The notes beneath the pieces are model-generated. The model made no database searches, was not told the origin of the DNA, and saw only the letters and a program-made list of their open reading frames with translations. DNA of 64,000 bases from Streptantibioticus parmotrematis (lineage in GTDB: Bacteria > Actinomycetota > Actinomycetes > Streptomycetales > Streptomycetaceae). Location of the stretch: NCBI RefSeq assembly GCF_019890615.1, contig NZ_JAINVZ010000008.1:1-64000 (forward strand). Direction: 5' to 3'. Shown here piece after piece: positions 8,968 to 20,409 of this stretch. The position numbers and the translations under genes were made by a program. How positions within the stretch are numbered: the first letter of the stretch is position 1; every line of letters begins with the position of its first letter.

Positions 8968-10398
8968 GTGAGGAGTGCGCCGACCGTCCTGCATCTCGAC
9001 ATGGACGCCTTCTACGCCTCGGTGGAGCAGGCGTCGAAGCCGAGCCTGCGCGGAAAGGCCGTGATCGTCGGCGGACTCGGCCCGCGCGGCGTGGTCGCCA
9101 CGGCGTCGTACGAGGCCCGGGTGCACGGGGTCCACTCCGCGATGGCGATGGCGCACGCCCGCAGACTCTGCCCCCACGCGGCGTACCTCATCCCCCGGTT
9201 CGCGCTGTACCGCCGGGTGAGCGACACCGTGATGGGGTTGCTGCACGAGTTGTCGCCGCTGGTCGAGCCGCTCAGTCTGGACGAGGCGTTCGTCGACCTG
9301 GAAGCGGGGGAGTGCGGCGAGCGGCTGCGGGCCGCCGCACCGGAAGCGATGGCCGCCGCCGTGCGGGAGACCGGGGAGCGGCTGCGCGCCGACATCGCCG
9401 CGGCGACCGGCCTGACCGCGTCGGTGGGCATCGCGGGCTCCAAGCTGCTGGCCAAGATCGGTTCCGAGGCCGCCAAGCCCGACGGTCTGGTCGTCATCGA
9501 GCCCGGCACCGAGCGCGCCTTCCTCGGGCCCAAGCCGGTCCGCACGCTGTGGGGCGTCGGCCCGGCCACCGCCGACCACCTGCGGCGCGCCGGGATCACC
9601 ACGGTCGCCGAAGTGGCCGAGGCGGGCGAGGCGGAGCTGGTGCGGCTGCTGGGCCGGGCGCACGGCGCGTCGCTGTACGCGATGGCGATCGGGCACGACG
9701 ACCGGCCGGTGGTGGCCGAGCGGGACGTGAAGTCGATCTCCGTGGAGGACACCTTCGACGTGGACCTGACCGATCGTGCCCGGGTGCGCGCCGAGGTCGC
9801 CCGGCTCGCCGACCGCTGCGTGAAGCGGCTGCGCGAGGCGGGCCGGTCGGGGCGCACGGTGGTCCTCAAGGTCAGGCACTACGACTTCACCACGCTCACC
9901 CGCTCCGAGACCCTGCGGGCACCCACCGACGACCCGGTGGTGGTCAGGGAGACCGCGGACCGGCTGATCGAGGCCATCGACACCACCGGCGGCGTGCGGC
10001 TGCTGGGGGTCGGCGTGGCGGGGCTGGCGGACTTCACCCAGGAGGACCTGTTCGCGCAGGCCAGCCAGGCGAGCCAAGCCATTCAGGCCGGTCTGACCGG
10101 CCAGCCCGATCGGGTCGGCAGCGACGCGCGGCCGGAGACGCGGGGCGCGGCGCCGGAGGAGCGGCGGGCCGACACGGCGCTCGCGTCCGCCCCCGTGCCG
10201 GAGACCCCCGCGCACCGCTGGCGTCCCGGCCAGGACGTGACCCACGAGGAATACGGGCCCGGGTGGGTGCAGGGGAGCGGGGTGGGCCGGGTGACGGTGC
10301 GGTTCGAGGTGCCGGGCGGTGTGCCGGGCCGGGTGCGCACCTTCCCGGTGGACGACCCGCGGCTGAGCCCCTCGGACCCGTTGCCGCTGGTGTCCTGA
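8968..10398 (+). CDS. dinB: DNA polymerase IV (Y family) with C-terminal Tudor-like extension
   Basis: 476 aa from the GTG at 8968; a TTG at 8938 would add ten residues. Motifs: DMDAFYASVE for metal and nucleotide binding, SLDEAFVDL as second carboxylate site, helix-hairpin-helix thumb and little finger. After the polymerase core comes QEDLF, a beta-clamp binding motif, then about 30 disordered residues and a conserved C-terminal segment (about 405-470; HRWRPGQDV, YGPGWVQG, VTVRFE) resembling the small SH3/Tudor-like tail of PcrA/UvrD helicases. It performs translesion synthesis. The tail is absent from E. coli DinB. Confidence 0.9.
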   Translation: MRSAPTVLHLDMDAFYASVEQASKPSLRGKAVIVGGLGPRGVVATASYEARVHGVHSAMAMAHARRLCPHAAYLIPRFALYRRVSDTVMGLLHELSPLVEPLSLDEAFVDLEAGECGERLRAAAPEAMAAAVRETGERLRADIAAATGLTASVGIAGSKLLAKIGSEAAKPDGLVVIEPGTERAFLGPKPVRTLWGVGPATADHLRRAGITTVAEVAEAGEAELVRLLGRAHGASLYAMAIGHDDRPVVAERDVKSISVEDTFDVDLTDRARVRAEVARLADRCVKRLREAGRSGRTVVLKVRHYDFTTLTRSETLRAPTDDPVVVRETADRLIEAIDTTGGVRLLGVGVAGLADFTQEDLFAQASQASQAIQAGLTGQPDRVGSDARPETRGAAPEERRADTALASAPVPETPAHRWRPGQDVTHEEYGPGWVQGSGVGRVTVRFEVPGGVPGRVRTFPVDDPRLSPSDPLPLVS

Positions 10399-10426
10399 AC
10401 GGGGCCCCGCGGGCTCGGCACCGCCG

Positions 10427-10822
10427 CTACTCCTCGCGGCCGTTGTCGCCCGCGAGGTGGCCGAAGTCCTTCGGCTCGGGGCGCGGGGACCCCTCCTCCG
10501 CCTCGGGCGGCGGTACCTGGAGTCCGTAGTGGTGGTAGAGCTGGAGTTCCTGTTCGGGGGAGAGGTGGCGGCCGACGCCGAAGTCGGGGGCGTCCTTGAC
10601 CAGGGCCTTGTCGAACGGGACCCGCAGGACGTCGTCGCGCAGTTCGCTGGGCTCCAGCGGCACGAAGGCGTCACGTCCGAAGAATCCGGTGCGCACTGCC
10701 GCCCATTCGGGTGTACCGGTGGCGTCGTCCAGGTAGACCTCGTCCACGGTGCCGATCTTCACACCGTTGCGGTCGAAGGCCTTGCGGCCTATCAGGCTCC
10801 GCGGATCCACATCGGTCTGCAC
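10427..10822 (-). CDS. PRC-barrel domain protein
   Basis: 131 aa. A PRC-barrel (about 5-75; LIGRKAFDRNGVKIGTVDE) followed by an acidic, proline-rich tail. PRC-barrels occur in RimM and in photosynthetic reaction centre H subunits; free-standing streptomycete ones are of unknown, often stress-related, role. GGAGGG lies just before the ATG. On its promoter side GGAAT, 17 bases and CGTT can be read as a weak ECF-sigma-type promoter. It is divergent from the gcvP riboswitch. Confidence 0.8.
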   Translation of the reverse strand: MQTDVDPRSLIGRKAFDRNGVKIGTVDEVYLDDATGTPEWAAVRTGFFGRDAFVPLEPSELRDDVLRVPFDKALVKDAPDFGVGRHLSPEQELQLYHHYGLQVPPPEAEEGSPRPEPKDFGHLAGDNGREE

Positions 10823-10940
10823 GGTCCCTCCACGTGGTCGCCGGCGGGGCTAACGTATTCACCAAATGCCACATTCCGGGGTGTGTCGAATCGGGACGCC
10901 GACGCCGAAGGTGACGCCGCTCTCTGTCCTTCTCCGTCCC

Positions 10941-10969
10941 TCCGCCACGGACACCCGCGCTGGTAGGCT
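10941..10969 (+). promoter_or_regulatory. Possible promoter of the gcvP transcript
   Basis: TAGGCT at 10964-10969 is a good -10 box; the -35 region around 10941-10946 (TCCGCC) is poor. A start near 10976 would place the whole riboswitch in the leader. Confidence 0.4.
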
Positions 10970-10986
10970 GAGAGCGGCTGCTGACC

Positions 10987-11245
10987 CCATGCGGGAGAGT
11001 CCTGGCGGCGTCGCCCCGAACCCCGTTGTTCCACCGCGGGACGGGGATCGGCATCGTCGGGCGCCGAAGGAGCAAACCCTCCCCGGAATCTCTCAGGCAT
11101 CCGTACCGCATGGACGAGGTCACTCTGAAAAGCAGGGCGGGCTCCGACCGGCGTGTGACTCGGCCGGGACCCCTCCTCACCGACGGTGAAAGCCGCACCG
11201 CCCCGGCGGGACGGCGAAGCTCTCAGGTTGATGACAGAGGGGGAG
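10987..11245 (+). ncRNA. Tandem glycine riboswitch
   Basis: Two aptamers in series. The first (about 10990-11110) contains the conserved GCGGGAGAGTCC start and the GCGCCGAAGGAGCAAA ... TCTCAGGCA core; the second (about 11113-11245) contains ACTCTGAAAAGC, GGTGAAAGCC and GGCGAAGCTCTCAGGT, then GACAGAGGGGGA. These are the glycine-binding hallmarks, and the downstream gene encodes glycine decarboxylase. Glycine binding is expected to switch the gene on. Exact limits are approximate. Confidence 0.95.
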
Positions 11246-11252
11246 GCCGATC

Positions 11253-11298
11253 GGGCACCCGAGCCGAGGTGCCCCTCGTAGGTCGTACGACCAGGAGG
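11253..11298 (+). promoter_or_regulatory. Likely expression platform of the glycine riboswitch
   Basis: GGGCACC (11253-11259) pairs with GGTGCCC (11268-11274). Then follows the 12-nt perfect palindrome GGTCGTACGACC (11281-11292) abutting AGGAGG (11293-11298), which itself is within the palindrome GGAGGCCTCC. No U-tract is present, so control of translation initiation or a Rho-type mechanism is more likely than intrinsic termination. Confidence 0.5.
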
Positions 11299-11307
11299 CC
11301 TCCGCAG

Positions 11308-14193
<2,886 letters not shown>

Positions 14194-14230
14194 GCCCGCC
14201 TGCCCGGCGCGTGCCGCCGGGACAACGCAC

Positions 14231-14267
14231 GGGGCCGGTGCGACGATCACGTCGTCGCACCGGCCCC
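14231..14267. terminator. Bidirectional terminator hairpin
   Basis: A perfect 16-bp stem (14231-14246 with 14252-14267) and a 5-nt loop lie between the convergent gcvP and DUF5999 genes. There is no U-tract, as is usual for streptomycete terminators. Confidence 0.85.
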
Positions 14268-14283
14268 GCGGTGTGTCCGTCCG

Positions 14284-14490
14284 TTACGCCGCCGTCGCGA
14301 CCCGGCCCGCGCGCGAGGCGCGGTGCGGGGCGATGATCCGGCCGTCGGGCAGCAGTTCGCCGGTGTCCTCGAAGAGCAGGACGCCGTTGCACAGCAGGCT
14401 CCAGCCCTGCTCGGGGTGGTGCGCCACGATGTGGGCGGCCTCCCGGTCGGCGGAGTCTGCGGACGGGCACTGCGGCTGGTGCTGGCACAT
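14284..14490 (-). CDS. DUF5999 family small protein
   Basis: 68 aa: begins MCQHQPQCPSAD, has the central GWSLLCNGVLLFEDTGELLPDG and a basic end. The family is widespread in streptomycetes, often near regulators; the paired C/H residues at the N-terminus (C2, H4, C8) and C34 could bind a metal but no function is established. TAA stop. Only a weak GA-rich ribosome binding site precedes the ATG. Confidence 0.8.
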   Translation of the reverse strand: MCQHQPQCPSADSADREAAHIVAHHPEQGWSLLCNGVLLFEDTGELLPDGRIIAPHRASRAGRVATAA

Positions 14491-14717
14491 GGACGTTGTC
14501 TTTCGCTGCGGTTGTGGTGTGCTGCGGCTGGACCGGTCGGATTCCGGATGCATGCCGTCCCCCGTTTCAGTCGGTCGGCTCCAGTGTTGCCCCATGAGCG
14601 CCCGGCCCGCAGGGATTTCGGGCCGCCCGTTCTCATTCGTTGATGACGCGTCACCCGCCCGGCCGGTTGCCGCGGCAGGGAGCGCACCGGCGGGGCCCGG
14701 AAGCACGTCGTACGACG

Positions 14718-14759
14718 CGGAGCGCCTCCCCGCGCCGGGCGGCACGGGGAGGCGCTCCG
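14718..14759 (-). terminator. Terminator hairpin behind the hypothetical gene
   Basis: Perfect 15-bp stem CGGAGCGCCTCCCCG (14718-14732) with 14745-14759 and a 12-nt loop, 26 bp past the stop of the minus-strand gene at 14785. The rest of 14491-14784 shows no gene I can support. Confidence 0.8.
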
Positions 14760-14784
14760 TGATGCGGGACGGCTCCCGGGGTCG

Positions 14785-15369
14785 CTAGACGGCCGTCTCC
14801 AGGGCCGGGGCCGGGGCGAGCCGGTGGGTCAGCAGCGGCACCAGATCGGCCATCCGGTGCGGCCGGTGCGGTGCGATCCCCGGCGGCGCCGGGGCGAGCG
14901 GGATCAGCACGTCCGCGGCGGCCGGCTGGGCCTGCTCGCCGTCGCCGAGGTCGCCGTGCAGCCACAGGCAGAGCATGTAGAGCCCCGGCACCGACAGCAG
15001 CCTGGGCTGGTAGGGCGAGGGCAGCGCGTCCGCCTGGCGCAGCGCGTGCACCGTGGAGGCGAGGAACGGGCCCCCGCAGAAGTGCGAGAACGCCCAGCCG
15101 TCCGGGGTGATGGTGGTCTCGGCCGCGGCCACCACGACGTCACCGCACCGGATCAGGAAGCGCCACCCGGTCAGCCTGGCCTTCGGCAGCCCGGCACCGG
15201 TCGCCACCGGGTCCAACACATGCAGCGCCAGCGGCTGTTCCGGGACCAGCGGGCCCGCTGCGGCGCTCAGCGAGGGGAAGCGGGCGGCGTGGACGGCCGT
15301 CGGGGAACCGAGCGCCGCCGCGACGCTGCGGACAGCGGGTGCGGGGGCCGAGGGGAGATGCAGCGGCAT
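14785..15369 (-). CDS. Conserved hypothetical protein
   Basis: 194 aa, alanine- and leucine-rich with beta-strand-like stretches (GWRFLIRCGDVVVAAAETTITPD, split by glycine turns) and no signal peptide or membrane segment. I do not recognise the family. The composition and codon use match neighbours. The nearest upstream promoter-like element on this strand is TATAAA at 15600-15605, which would give a leader of about 220 nt. Confidence 0.65.
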   Translation of the reverse strand: MPLHLPSAPAPAVRSVAAALGSPTAVHAARFPSLSAAAGPLVPEQPLALHVLDPVATGAGLPKARLTGWRFLIRCGDVVVAAAETTITPDGWAFSHFCGGPFLASTVHALRQADALPSPYQPRLLSVPGLYMLCLWLHGDLGDGEQAQPAAADVLIPLAPAPPGIAPHRPHRMADLVPLLTHRLAPAPALETAV

Positions 15370-15949
15370 GGTGTGGTCGCCTCTCGTGGAGACAGGGGTG
15401 ATGGCTGGCGAAGGTGCGGACGGCGCTGTCAGCGGTGGAACCGGAAGTGCGAGCGGTCGGGGAAGCGACGCGGCGGGCGCGGGACATCCCCTGAGGCAGA
15501 GGTGACCGGATTCAGCGGTGGCATGCGGATCCCTTCCCGTTGCTGGGGGTGCGCGGGGGCGCAGCCGGCGGGTCGCGAACTCTCTGCCTGTGCGCGAAGT
15601 TTATACGAACGGTGAACGCTCGTTGATTCGGCTACCGGCCCGCGACGGTGCGGGCAAGCGGGTAATGAGTCTACTTCGGAGGGTTATTCGTCCGCATTCC
15701 GAAGCATCTTCGCCGTTCTGGCCTGGGCGAATGGCGCCGCGGCGGATGGCGCGTTCCCGTCGGTGCATTCCTTTGGCCCACGCGTGCGGCGGTACTCAGC
15801 GTTCCGTATGCCCACGGAATGTGCCAGGCGTGCCACCTCTTCGAGCCTATCGCCGACCGGGGTGCTCCGCAGGAGTTATGGATCGTTTGGGCTGGGCATC
15901 ATCGGTGCACGGCCCAACCGGCGCACGGCCCGTACGAGGAGGACGCTTC
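15370..15949. other. 580-bp intergenic region, no gene seen
   Basis: The stretch is less GC-biased than its surroundings. It carries TTTATA at 15600-15605 (TATAAA on the minus strand, a plausible -10 box for the hypothetical gene) and a GA/T-rich patch near 15665-15710. No open frame with streptomycete codon bias and no strong inverted repeat was seen. It presumably holds the promoters of both flanking genes. Confidence 0.5.
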
Positions 15950-17446
15950 GTGGGAGAAAAGGTCGTGGCCAGCGGGTTCGACCTGTCCGATCGGCAGCGC
16001 TACCGCAGAAAGCTGCAACAGTGTCTGGCCGCGCTGGAGAGGTTGCTGGCCGAGAAACGGTTCGACCGGCCCCGCAACCTGATGGGCCTGGAGATCGAAT
16101 TGAATCTCGCGGATTCCGACGGCCTGCCCCGCATGATGAACGAAGAGGTGCTGGAGCGCATCGCGAGCCGCGATTTCCAAACCGAACTGGCCCAGTTCAA
16201 CATCGAGGTCAACATCGCCCCGCACCGCCTGTCCGGCCGGGTGCTGGACCAGCTGGCGGAGGAGCTGCGGACCGGACTCGCATATGCCGATCGCAAAGCC
16301 GCGGAAGTCGACGCGTGCATTGTCATGATCGGAATTCTGCCGACGCTGGGCGCCCAGGACCTGGTGGAGGCGAACCTCTCCCGCGCCGACCGCTACACCC
16401 TCCTCAACGACCGCATCCTCGCCGCCCGCGGGGAGGACCTGACCCTGGACATCGACGGCGTGGAGCGACTGACCTCCACCTCCGCGTCCATCGCGCCGGA
16501 GGCCGCGGCCACCTCGATGCAGATGCACCTCCAGGTGACCCCGGCGCGCTTCGCCGCGGTGTGGAACGCGGCCCAGGCGGCGGTCGGCCCGCAGATCGCG
16601 CTGGGCGCCAACTCCCCCTTCCTGTTCGGCCTGGAGCTGTGGCGCGAGACCCGGCCGGTGCTCTTCCAGCAGGCCACCGACACCCGCCCGCAGGAGCTCA
16701 AGGCGCAAGGAGTGCGCCCGCTGACCTGGTTCGGCGAGCGCTGGATCTCCGGGGCGTACGACCTGTTCGAGGAGAACGTGCGCTACTTCCCCTCGTTGCT
16801 GCCGATCTGCGACGACGAGGATCCGTTGCGGGTGCTGGACGAGGGCGGCGTGCCGGCGCTGAAGGAACTGCAACTGCACAACGGCACGATCTACCGCTGG
16901 AACCGCCCGGTCTACGCGGTCGTGGACGGCGTTCCGCACCTTCGGGTGGAGAACCGCGTGATGCCCGCGGGGCCCACGGTCACCGACGTCGTGGCCAACG
17001 CCGCGTTCTACTACGGGCTCATCCGCGCGCTGGCCGAGGCGCCGCGGCCGGTGTGGACCCGGCTGCCGTTCTCCGCCGCCGCGGCCAACTTCGAGGCCGC
17101 CTGCCGCCACGGCATCGAGGCCGAACTGCGCTGGCCGGGCCCTGGCCGCGGCGGGCCGGTGACCGTGCCCGCGGTGCGGCTGGTCCGCGACGAACTGCTG
17201 CCGCTGGCCGCGAGCGGACTGGACGCCTGGGGCGTCGCCCCCTCCGACCGTGACCGTTACCTCGGCGTCATCGAGGAGCGCTGCCGCCGCCGGGTCAACG
17301 GCGCGTCCTGGCAGGTCGACGCCTACCACCGAGGTCTGGACCGGGGCCTGGACCGGGGCAAGGCGCTGGCGGCGATGACCAAGCGGTACTCCGAGCTGAT
17401 GCGGTCGGGCGAACCGGTGCACAGCTGGCCGGCGGGCCTGCCGTAG
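15950..17446 (+). CDS. Glutamate-cysteine ligase family (GCS2) protein
   Basis: 498 aa. GCS2-type ATP-dependent carboxylate-amine ligase: MGLEIELNL (metal-binding E-x-E), FNIEVNIAP, the MQMHLQV strand and ENRVMPAGP are family features. Such enzymes join glutamate to cysteine or another amine. The gene is not next to mycothiol or ergothioneine genes, so the acceptor is unknown. GTG start chosen for GAGGAGG at 15936-15942; frames running further upstream have no ribosome binding site. Confidence 0.8.
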   Translation: MGEKVVASGFDLSDRQRYRRKLQQCLAALERLLAEKRFDRPRNLMGLEIELNLADSDGLPRMMNEEVLERIASRDFQTELAQFNIEVNIAPHRLSGRVLDQLAEELRTGLAYADRKAAEVDACIVMIGILPTLGAQDLVEANLSRADRYTLLNDRILAARGEDLTLDIDGVERLTSTSASIAPEAAATSMQMHLQVTPARFAAVWNAAQAAVGPQIALGANSPFLFGLELWRETRPVLFQQATDTRPQELKAQGVRPLTWFGERWISGAYDLFEENVRYFPSLLPICDDEDPLRVLDEGGVPALKELQLHNGTIYRWNRPVYAVVDGVPHLRVENRVMPAGPTVTDVVANAAFYYGLIRALAEAPRPVWTRLPFSAAAANFEAACRHGIEAELRWPGPGRGGPVTVPAVRLVRDELLPLAASGLDAWGVAPSDRDRYLGVIEERCRRRVNGASWQVDAYHRGLDRGLDRGKALAAMTKRYSELMRSGEPVHSWPAGLP

Positions 17447-17570
17447 CCCGTCCGCGCACACGCCGCCCGGTCCAGGCCGACCCCGCGCGGGCACCCGTGC
17501 GTCGGCGTCGCGGCCCACAGCGGCGCGGTCTACGGTGTGCGGTCTACGGGATCACACACCGGGAGGCGGC

Positions 17571-18416
17571 GTGCGCGGACGAGACGGCGGGACGGTGGAC
17601 GGCACCCGGGAGGGGGCCGGGGGCGTTGGAGGTGCTGTGAGTTCCTCCATGCCCGGGACATCCCCGCTCGACCGGCGCACGCTGCGCGCCGAGACCCTGA
17701 TCGTCCTCGCCCTCTCCCTCGGCGCCAACGCGGTCAGCGCGCTGATCAGCTTCATCGGCTCGGTGACCAAGCCCGGAGCGCTGAAGAACCAGGCGGCCAC
17801 CCTCGTCGGCTCCCAGGCGCCGGGACGGCCGTGGCTGGATCTGGCCTGGCAGCTGTTCGACGTGGCCGTCGCGCTGGTCCCGGTGGCACTGGTGGCCCAC
17901 CTGCTGACCCGCGAGGGCGTCGGACTGCGCGCGATCGGCTTCGACCTGCGGCGTCCCCGCTTCGACCTCACCCGGGGCGCCGTGATCGCCGCGGGCATCG
18001 GCGGCACCGGCCTCGCCCTCTACCTGGGCGCCCGCGCCGCCGGGTTCAACCTCACCGTGGTGCCCGAGTCGCTGCCCGCGGTGTGGTGGCGGATTCCGGT
18101 CCTGATCCTGGCGGCCGTGCAGAACGCGGTCCTGGAAGAGGTCATCGTCCTCGGCTATCTGCTGCGCAGGCTCGACCAGTTGGGGTGGGGAACGGGCGCG
18201 ACGCTGGCGGCCAGCGCGCTGCTGCGCGGCTCCTACCACCTCTACCAAGGCCTCGGCGGCTTCGTCGGGAACATGGCGATGGGCGTGATCTTCGTCCTGC
18301 TCTACCGTCGCTGGGGCCGCGTCGGGCCGATGGCCGCCGCGCACGCGCTCATCGACACGGTGGCCTTCGTCGGCTACGCGCTGCTGGCCGGAAAGGTCGG
18401 CTGGCTGCCCACCTGA
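17571..18416 (+). CDS. CPBP family intramembrane protein (CAAX protease-like) with altered motif
   Basis: 281 aa, about seven membrane segments after a 35-residue polar N-terminus. CPBP motifs: E189-E190, H223, N233 and H258. The canonical EExxxR motif reads EEVIVL here, so the arginine is leucine. The family includes CAAX prenyl endopeptidases and bacteriocin-immunity proteases; whether this member is catalytic is uncertain. GTG start with GGGAGG at 17561-17566. Confidence 0.8.
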   Translation: MRGRDGGTVDGTREGAGGVGGAVSSSMPGTSPLDRRTLRAETLIVLALSLGANAVSALISFIGSVTKPGALKNQAATLVGSQAPGRPWLDLAWQLFDVAVALVPVALVAHLLTREGVGLRAIGFDLRRPRFDLTRGAVIAAGIGGTGLALYLGARAAGFNLTVVPESLPAVWWRIPVLILAAVQNAVLEEVIVLGYLLRRLDQLGWGTGATLAASALLRGSYHLYQGLGGFVGNMAMGVIFVLLYRRWGRVGPMAAAHALIDTVAFVGYALLAGKVGWLPT

Positions 18417-18446
18417 GTCCGGCTCTCGCGCCACAGCCGCGCGGCG

Positions 18447-19298
18447 TCACTCCAGCGGCGCGACCAGTTCCGCCTCGATGACGGTGACGGCGTGCCCGGT
18501 GAGCAGCACGCGGTCGCCGCGCAGGGCGGTGCGCACCCGGCCGGTGCGCGCGGAGACCTGGAGGCCGACCAGGTCCGTGCCGCCGAGCCGCTCGGACCAG
18601 AAGGGGCTGAGCGCGGTGTGGGCGCTGCCGGTCACCGGGTCCTCGGGGATGCCGACGGCCGGACCGAAGAACCGCGACACGAAGGCATGACCGCCCGAGG
18701 GGTCCTCGGCCGCCGCCGTCACGATGACACCCCGGTGGCCGAGCCGGGCCAGCGCCGCCAGGTCGGGCGCGAGGGCGCGGACGGTGCGTTCGTCGGCCAC
18801 CTCGGCCAGCAGGTCGCCGACGTGCGGCCCGGTGTCGTACGCGGACCGCACCGGCGCGCCGAGTGCCTGCGCCAGGCCTTCGGGAACCTCGACCCGGGTC
18901 AGCGGCGCGGTGGGGAAGTCCAGCGTGATCGCGTCGCCGTCGGCCCGCGCGGTCAGCACGCCGCTGCGGGTGGCGAACGAGATCGTGCCCCGGGCCACGC
19001 CGGTCGTCAGCAGGACGTGCGCGGTCGCGAGCGTGGCGTGGCCGCACATGTCGACCTCGGTCGCCGGGGTGAACCAGCGCAGCGCCCAGTCGGCGCCCGC
19101 CTCCTGCCGCGCGTCGCCGTGCAGGCGGTGGACGAAGGCGGTCTCCGAGAGGTTGACCTCGGCGGCGAGGCGCAGCATGTGGTGCTCGGCGGGAAAGCCG
19201 GGGCCGCCCTCGCCGCCGCCGTCGTCCAGGACGACGACGGCGGCCGGGTTCCCGGCGAACGGGCGGTCGGTGAAGGCGTCGACGATGCGGATCCTCAT
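18447..19298 (-). CDS. PhzF family isomerase/epimerase
   Basis: 283 aa. Two-halved PhzF fold: N-terminal FAGNPAAVVV, the general acid glutamate E52 in NLSETAFV, and the C-terminal half with GxEDPVTGSAH. PhzF in phenazine synthesis isomerises dihydro-3-hydroxyanthranilate, but stand-alone members like this have unknown substrates and no phenazine genes are nearby. ATG at 19298 chosen as it starts the conserved MRIRIVDAFT strand. Confidence 0.85.
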   Translation of the reverse strand: MRIRIVDAFTDRPFAGNPAAVVVLDDGGGEGGPGFPAEHHMLRLAAEVNLSETAFVHRLHGDARQEAGADWALRWFTPATEVDMCGHATLATAHVLLTTGVARGTISFATRSGVLTARADGDAITLDFPTAPLTRVEVPEGLAQALGAPVRSAYDTGPHVGDLLAEVADERTVRALAPDLAALARLGHRGVIVTAAAEDPSGGHAFVSRFFGPAVGIPEDPVTGSAHTALSPFWSERLGGTDLVGLQVSARTGRVRTALRGDRVLLTGHAVTVIEAELVAPLE

Positions 19299-19421
19299 GC
19301 CCGCGACGGTAGCGGGTGGCGGCGGCGGGCCCACTGCCGTACCCCGCTCGATCTGAGAGGCGCGCGGGACGTTCGCGCTGGTCCCGGGGGTGAACGGCCC
19401 GGGGCTTGCCAGACGACTGTT

Positions 19422-19435
19422 ACCGATATATCGTT
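19422..19435. promoter_or_regulatory. Palindromic operator upstream of the PadR gene
   Basis: ACCGATATATCGTT contains the perfect 10-bp palindrome CGATATATCG (19424-19433). Further CGAT-like half-sites follow to about 19472. It lies 115 bp before the PadR start in an otherwise GC-rich region. AT-cored palindromes of this kind are typical PadR operators, so autoregulation is inferred. Confidence 0.6.
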
Positions 19436-19550
19436 GAGGCATCGCGATCGGTCAGAGATCGATCCGGTGCCGCGCGGCGGATCATGTCGCCGGGCGGTGG
19501 ACGACCGAGAGACGACGACACCCGGGACGACCGGGAGGAAGGAGCGCGTC

Positions 19551-20201
19551 ATGCGTTCCCACGGATACGAAGAGGACTTCGGCGGACGAGAGCGGCGCGG
19601 TGGCCACCACGGCGGCGGCCGCCGGGGCGGTTCCGAGCGAGGCGACTACGAGCAGCGGCGGGCGGCCTTCGGCCCGTTCGGTCCGCCCTTCGGCGGGCCC
19701 TGGGGCGGCGGCGGTCCGTTCGGCCCCGGACGGGGACGGGGCGGCCCGCGCGGCCGGGCGCGGCGCGGTGACGTGCGCGCGTCGATCCTCGCGCTGCTGA
19801 AGGACCGGCCGATGCACGGCTACGAGATGATCCAGGAGATCGCCGAGCGCAGCGGCGGCGCGTGGAAGCCGAGCCCCGGCTCGGTCTACCCGACGCTGCA
19901 ACTGCTGGAGGACGAGGGCCTGATCGCCAGCGCCAGCGAGGGCGGCAAGAAGCTGTTCACGCTGACCGAGGCGGGCCGCACCGAGGCCGAGGCGGGCTCG
20001 GACGCCCCCTGGGAGGAGGCCGGCCGTGGCATCGACTGGGAGGCGATGCAGGAGATCAAGCAGGCAGGCTTCGGCCTGGTGGAGGCCTTCCGCCAGGTCT
20101 GGGCCACCGGCAGCCCGGCGCAGCGCGAGAAGGCGATGACCGTGGTCAACGAGGCCCGCAAGAAGCTCTACCTGATCCTCGCCGACGAGGACGAGAGCTG
20201 A
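19551..20201 (+). CDS. PadR family transcriptional regulator
   Basis: 216 aa. A glycine/arginine/phenylalanine-rich N-terminus (about 1-72, repeats of GPFG and GRRGG) precedes the PadR winged helix (about 73-150: RASILALLKDRPMHGYEMI, SPGSVYPTLQLLEDEGLI) and a C-terminal dimerisation helix. The low-complexity head is common in streptomycete PadR proteins and is likely disordered. No drug-efflux gene is adjacent. Strong GGAGGAAGGAG ribosome binding site before ATG 19551. Confidence 0.9.
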   Translation: MRSHGYEEDFGGRERRGGHHGGGRRGGSERGDYEQRRAAFGPFGPPFGGPWGGGGPFGPGRGRGGPRGRARRGDVRASILALLKDRPMHGYEMIQEIAERSGGAWKPSPGSVYPTLQLLEDEGLIASASEGGKKLFTLTEAGRTEAEAGSDAPWEEAGRGIDWEAMQEIKQAGFGLVEAFRQVWATGSPAQREKAMTVVNEARKKLYLILADEDES

Positions 20202-20222
20202 TCCCGCGATGACGGGGGCGGC

Positions 20223-20254
20223 GGCCGCCGTCCGGCACTGACCGGACGGCGGCC
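20223..20254 (+). terminator. Terminator hairpin 1 after padR
   Basis: Perfect 13-bp stem GGCCGCCGTCCGG (20223-20235) with 20242-20254, loop 6 nt. Confidence 0.8.
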
Positions 20255-20271
20255 CGCCGTACCCGAGGACG

Positions 20272-20315
20272 ACCGGCGGCGCCCCCGGATCCGGCCCTCA
20301 GGGGGCGCCGCCGGT
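20272..20315 (+). terminator. Terminator hairpin 2 after padR
   Basis: Perfect 15-bp stem ACCGGCGGCGCCCCC (20272-20286) with 20301-20315, loop 14 nt. Together with the hairpin at 20223-20254 it forms a tandem terminator. Confidence 0.75.
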
Positions 20316-20409
20316 CCACTCACCTCACGTGGCGTCGTCCGCGCGCCCGGAGGCCGGGCGGTGTGCCAGGATCACCGCGTACGTGACGCCGAACGCGAGG
20401 GGCCGCACC

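Noticed and set aside
11026..11307. N-terminal extension of gcvP by 94 codons
   Set aside because: The added codons lie in the glycine riboswitch and are not conserved coding sequence.
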